In this document: piece after piece, positions 60,894-64,000 of the stretch
Numbering within the stretch: the stretch's first letter is position 1
How the letters are laid out: each line of letters begins with the position of its first letter
Assembly (NCBI RefSeq): GCF_002262885.1
Contig: NZ_NKYF01000025.1
Coordinates: 62,001-126,000, forward strand
Direction of reading: 5' to 3'
Length of the DNA stretch: 64,000 bases
Source: Pseudonocardia sp. MH-G8
GTDB lineage: Bacteria; Actinomycetota; Actinomycetes; Mycobacteriales; Pseudonocardiaceae
The notes under the pieces: model-generated
The model's database searches: none
What the model was told of the DNA's origin: nothing
Seen by the model: only the letters and a program-made list of their open reading frames with translations
Position numbers and translations under genes: made by a program

Positions 60894-61846
60894 TCCTGGT
60901 CACCGACCTTCCGGAAAAGCAGGAACACGATGGCGCTCACGACCATCAGCGAGACGGCGAGGATCATGCTCATCGCCGACGACGAGCCGATGTCGAAACC
61001 CTCGATGCCGGTGTGGGCGATGAAGCCGATCGCCGTGCGGGTGGCCTTGCCCGGTTGTTCCCGGGTGATCAGCGCGGACTGGCCGTACATGTTCGCCGAG
61101 GCGATGATCGTGATCATCACGACGAACTGCAGCACCCGCGCGATCCCCGGCAGCGTCACCGCCCACAACCGCTGCCACGCCCCCGCGCCGTCGACCTTCG
61201 CGGCGTCGTAGAGCTCGGCCGGTACGTCGGCCAGTGCCGCGAGGTAGATGACGGTGTTGAAGCCGAGCGTCCACCAGAGCGTCGCGATCACGAGCGCGAC
61301 CCAGCCCGCGGGCAGCGACGTCGTCCAGGCGATGTCGTCGGGCAGCCCGACGGCGCCGAGGATCTGGTTGACCGGGCCGAGCCGGCTGTCGAGCAGGTAG
61401 TTCCACAGCAGCCCGGTCACCGCGACGCCGAGCACGTACGGCGCGAAGAACGCGGCCCGGAAGAACGTGCGGCCGGGGAACGCGCGGTTGAGCAGCAGCG
61501 CGAGGCCGAACGGGACCACCACGAGCAGCGGCGCGCTCGCGACCGTGAAGATCGCGGTGGCCCGCATGCCCTTCCAGAACTCCACCGACAGGACGCTCTC
61601 GCCGCTGACCAGGTCGGCGTAGTTGTCGACACCGACGAACGGCCGGTGGGGCAGGCCGAGGCTCCAGCGGTGCAGGCTCGCCCAGAGCCCGAGCCCGATC
61701 GGGAGCAGGACGAACACCGCGAACAGCACGAAGAACGGGGCGAGGAACACGTACGGCGTCCACGGCTTGCCGCGCAGCGCCCGTGCCGGGGGCGGCGCGA
61801 CGGTCGGCGCGTCGGATCGCGGCGCCGCGATCGTGCTGGTGGTCAT
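60890..61846 (-). CDS. Carbohydrate ABC transporter permease (MalF-like)
   Basis: 318 aa with six membrane helices. N-terminal PYVFLAPFFVLFAVFVLLPIGLGLWASL, and the EAA loop ELYDAAKVDGAGAWQRLWAVTLPGIA near residue 220. CUT1 family, forming the pore with the MalG-like protein. The 57-bp gap to the binding-protein gene contains short repeats of GTCGGTCAT. Confidence 0.93.
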   Translation of the reverse strand: MTTSTIAAPRSDAPTVAPPPARALRGKPWTPYVFLAPFFVLFAVFVLLPIGLGLWASLHRWSLGLPHRPFVGVDNYADLVSGESVLSVEFWKGMRATAIFTVASAPLLVVVPFGLALLLNRAFPGRTFFRAAFFAPYVLGVAVTGLLWNYLLDSRLGPVNQILGAVGLPDDIAWTTSLPAGWVALVIATLWWTLGFNTVIYLAALADVPAELYDAAKVDGAGAWQRLWAVTLPGIARVLQFVVMITIIASANMYGQSALITREQPGKATRTAIGFIAHTGIEGFDIGSSSAMSMILAVSLMVVSAIVFLLFRKVGDQE

Positions 61847-61866
61847 GGCGTCCTCGGGATCGGGTG

Positions 61867-61908
61867 GTCGGTCATCGCGTTGTCGGTCATGTCGCGTTGT
61901 CGGTCATG
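61867..61908. repeat. Short tandem repeats of GTCGGTCAT
   Basis: GTCGGTCAT recurs three times at 15-17 bp spacing with CGCGTTG between, running into the last codons and stop of the binding-protein gene. Probably a slippage product in the gap between that gene and the MalF-like gene. Confidence 0.55.
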
Positions 61909-63205
61909 ACGTGTAGAGCTCGCGGAAGTCGTCGAGCTGGCGCTGCGCGGTGTCCTGGGCGAACGCGAGCGCGTCGGCCGGTGCGGCGCGCCCGAGCATC
62001 GCCTCGCTGACAGCACGCTCGTAGCTGTTGCCCGCGATGTCGCGCGAGCTGGGCACCTGCGGGAGGAAGAAGAGGTTGTCGAACACCTCGGCGGTGGCGA
62101 GCCTCGCCTGCGGTGCGGCGCGGAACTCGTCGGTGTCGCGGGCCAGGTTGCGGGCCGGGGTCATGCCCGCCTCCACCCACGTCGTGGAGTTGCGGCTGGT
62201 CCAGTCGACGAAGACCTGCGCGGCGTGCGCCACGTCCGGGTCGGCCTGCGACTGCTGCGTGAGCACGAAGTTGTGCGAGTTGGCGAACGCACCCGGGCGC
62301 GTTCCGATCTGCGGCAGCGGTGCGACGTCCCAGGCGAGGTCGGGTGCGGTCTTACGCAGGTCCGGGATCGTGGCGGGCAGATCGGTGAGCAACGCCGAGG
62401 AACCGTTCTTCAGCGGCGGGCGGTCGTTCGTGACCCCCTGCGGGCTGTACCCGCGCTCCACCGTCGCCCGCATCCACGTCAGCGCCTCGACGCCCGCCTG
62501 CGAGGCGAAGGTGGCCCGTGTCCCGGCCTCGTCGAACAGGCTGCCGCCGAACTGGCCGAGCAGGCCCACGAACAGTTGCCAGCGGTCCGACGCCACCCAG
62601 TACGGGTTCTCCACCCCGGACCCCTGCAGGGCGGCCATCGCGGCGTCGAAGGTGTCGCCGCTCAGCGGTCCGCTGATGCCGGCCGCGGCGAACGCCTCGG
62701 TGTTCCAGTACTGGGCGCCCGTGAAGACGTCGAGCGGGATGCCGTAGCGGCGGTCCTGGTAGGTGCCCTGCTCCCAGACGGCGGGCACGAAGTCGTCGCG
62801 CCCGAGTTCGAGCCCCGCGACGAGGTCGTCGAGCACCACGATCGTGCCCCGGATCGCGAACGTCGAGAGCTGGTCGAGGTGCATGATCGCCACGTCCGGG
62901 CCGTGGCCCGCGCCGACGGCGGGCAGCACCTTCGCGTACATGTCGTCGGCGTTGAGCGAGGTCATCTCGACCGTGATCTGCGGGTGCGCGGCGTTGAAGG
63001 CGTCGACGATCTTCGCCATCGTCGGCCCGTCGCCGCCGGTGAACGGGTTCCAGAACTGCAGCGTCCGCGGCGGGCCGGTGTACTCGCCCGGGAACGCCGC
63101 CGCCGGCACCCGCGCCGCGTTCGCGTCGATGGTCGCCGAGCAGCCGGCGAGCGCGCCACCCACCGCCGCGGCGCCGAGTGCGAGGAATCCGCGCCGGGTG
63201 ATCAC
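61904..63205 (-). CDS. Sugar ABC transporter substrate-binding lipoprotein
   Basis: 433 aa from GTG 63205. A twin-arginine-type signal, MITRRGFLALGAAAVGGALAGC, ends in a lipobox LAGC (Cys22), so it is exported folded and lipid-anchored. The mature domain is SBP_bac_1 family: TLQFWNPFTGGDGPTMAKIVDAFNAAHPQITVEM, then GPDVAIMHLDQLSTFA. It captures an oligosaccharide, probably arabinose-containing given the GH51 partner. Its start overlaps the sulfatase stop by four bases (GTGA). Confidence 0.92.
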   Translation of the reverse strand: MITRRGFLALGAAAVGGALAGCSATIDANAARVPAAAFPGEYTGPPRTLQFWNPFTGGDGPTMAKIVDAFNAAHPQITVEMTSLNADDMYAKVLPAVGAGHGPDVAIMHLDQLSTFAIRGTIVVLDDLVAGLELGRDDFVPAVWEQGTYQDRRYGIPLDVFTGAQYWNTEAFAAAGISGPLSGDTFDAAMAALQGSGVENPYWVASDRWQLFVGLLGQFGGSLFDEAGTRATFASQAGVEALTWMRATVERGYSPQGVTNDRPPLKNGSSALLTDLPATIPDLRKTAPDLAWDVAPLPQIGTRPGAFANSHNFVLTQQSQADPDVAHAAQVFVDWTSRNSTTWVEAGMTPARNLARDTDEFRAAPQARLATAEVFDNLFFLPQVPSSRDIAGNSYERAVSEAMLGRAAPADALAFAQDTAQRQLDDFRELYTS

Positions 63206-64000
63206 GAGGTGCCGGCCGTCTCGAAGGAGCTCAGCGACGCGTCGTGGTCCTTGCCGCCCACCGGGTACATCGACGTCATCCAGTGGTAGAAGTTGTCGCC
63301 CCGGTCGCGCAGCTGCCGGTAGAGGTTGGCGAGCAGCTCGCCACGGACGGCCTCGTGCCCGGGATCGGTGTAGCGGTTGTGCAGCTCGTCCGGGTCGTCG
63401 CGCAGGTCGTAGAGCTCGTTGACCGACTCCGGGTTGACCACGAGCTTGTACCGGTCGGTCACCAGGGCGCGCTGCGGGTAGGGGAAGTGGTGGCCGTGGA
63501 ACTCGAGCACCAGGTCCTCGCGCCACCCGCTGTCGTCACCGTGCGCGATCGGGCGCAGTGAGGCCCCGTCCACGGCCTTCGCGGGGTCGAGCCCGGCGAC
63601 GTCGAGGATCGTGGCGGTGAGGTCGATCAGGGTGGCGAACCGGTCGCTGCGCTGCCCGGGCACCCCGCCGGGCAGGCGGACGACCCCCGGCACGCGGTAG
63701 ATGTCCTCGTACATCGCCGGGCCCTTGTCGTGCAGCCGGTGCGCGCCGGTGAACTCGCCGTGGTCGGCGGAGAAGAACACCGCGGCGTCGTCGTAGAGCC
63801 CGAGCTCGCGCGCCACGTCGATCACCCGGCCGATCTGTTCGTCGATCAGCGTGACGTAGCCCCAGTACGCGGCCACGAGCTTGCGGGAGACGTCTTCGGG
63901 GATCGTGTCGAAGGTCCAGTGCGCCGAGTAGTTGGCCTGCACGGGCGGCTTGCCCTCGAACGTCTCGGCCACCGACGCGGGCAGCGTGACGTCGTCCGGG
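63202..64000 (-). CDS. Sulfatase-like hydrolase, 5' end beyond window
   Basis: About 266 C-terminal codons are present. Formylglycine-sulfatase family: FFSADHGEFTGAHRLHDKGPAMYEDIYRVPGVVRLPG carries the metal Asp-His (ADHGE) and conserved Lys and His of the alkaline phosphatase superfamily; then DLTATILDVAGLDPA and the family's C-terminal NELYDLRDDPDELHN. The formylglycine site (CxPSR) would lie in the missing N-terminal half, so activity cannot be confirmed. First visible gene of the operon that includes the importer and GH51 enzyme, suggesting a sulfated sugar substrate. Confidence 0.88.
   Translation of the reverse strand, partial: PDDVTLPASVAETFEGKPPVQANYSAHWTFDTIPEDVSRKLVAAYWGYVTLIDEQIGRVIDVARELGLYDDAAVFFSADHGEFTGAHRLHDKGPAMYEDIYRVPGVVRLPGGVPGQRSDRFATLIDLTATILDVAGLDPAKAVDGASLRPIAHGDDSGWREDLVLEFHGHHFPYPQRALVTDRYKLVVNPESVNELYDLRDDPDELHNRYTDPGHEAVRGELLANLYRQLRDRGDNFYHWMTSMYPVGGKDHDASLSSFETAGTS

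Overview
The window is chromosomal DNA of a very GC-rich actinomycete. Codons end almost always in G or C and GTG starts are common. The gene set includes IdeR, GlnA2, a mycothiol-dependent-type maleylpyruvate isomerase, a DUF4192 protein and an SCO5389-family protein. Together these point to Actinomycetota, most likely Pseudonocardiales (a Pseudonocardia-like genome); the genus is inference. I see no rRNA, tRNA, CRISPR array, insertion sequence or prophage. Genes are tightly packed, often with 4-base start/stop overlaps.

Layout. 1-1663: 5' part of an uncharacterised protein running off the left edge. 1947-11011: a LacI regulator divergent from a catabolic cluster made of a Liv-type (branched-chain amino acid style) ABC transporter, a Gfo/Idh/MocA oxidoreductase, a DUF993 protein and a TIM-barrel isomerase, with tandem LacI-type operators in the divergent gap. 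11.2-13.8 kb: methyltransferase, two unknown proteins and a HAD hydrolase. 13.8-18.5 kb: a second LacI system controlling a SAF-domain oxidoreductase and an Nramp-fold permease that lacks the usual metal-binding motifs. 18.6-23 kb: BCCT transporter, PAC2 protein, MFS transporter. 23.0-24.5 kb: a CooC/MinD-like ATPase behind a strong Zur-box match, followed by an SCO5389-family gene. 24.5-31.8 kb: PadR regulator, small membrane, lipoprotein and DUF1232 proteins, tautomerase, MDR oxidoreductase, two-component system, coiled-coil protein. 32.3-38 kb: M23 peptidase, soluble transhydrogenase (SthA), DUF4192 protein, GalE and IdeR. 38-43 kb: sulfurtransferase, an AcuC-type deacetylase and a Pat-type protein acetyltransferase. 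43-49 kb: class I fumarase, an orphan xanthine-dehydrogenase-type molybdenum subunit, and the last two enzymes of gentisate breakdown. 49.5-57.7 kb: RNB nuclease, GCS-like ligase, PanB, a CaeA/Hip1-like hydrolase, GlnA2 and a membrane-anchored trypsin-like protease. 57.7-64 kb: SRPBCC protein, then a sugar-polymer operon (sulfatase, ABC sugar transporter, GH51 arabinofuranosidase) running off the right edge.

Most unusual observations. (1) An intergenic repeat family built on a CGCGANTCGCG core with a 21-bp period appears at four loci and forms a 12-unit tandem array followed by a roughly 10-unit array at 48927-49446. (2) A Zur-box-like operator precedes a CooC-like ATPase whose usual CxC metal motif reads CxH. 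(3) A LacI-controlled, metal-motif-free Nramp homologue lies next to a SAF-domain oxidoreductase. (4) A second dispersed palindrome, CGTGAGTGGATACGAG, occurs after two unrelated genes. All functional links are inference from sequence and known families; no database search was run.
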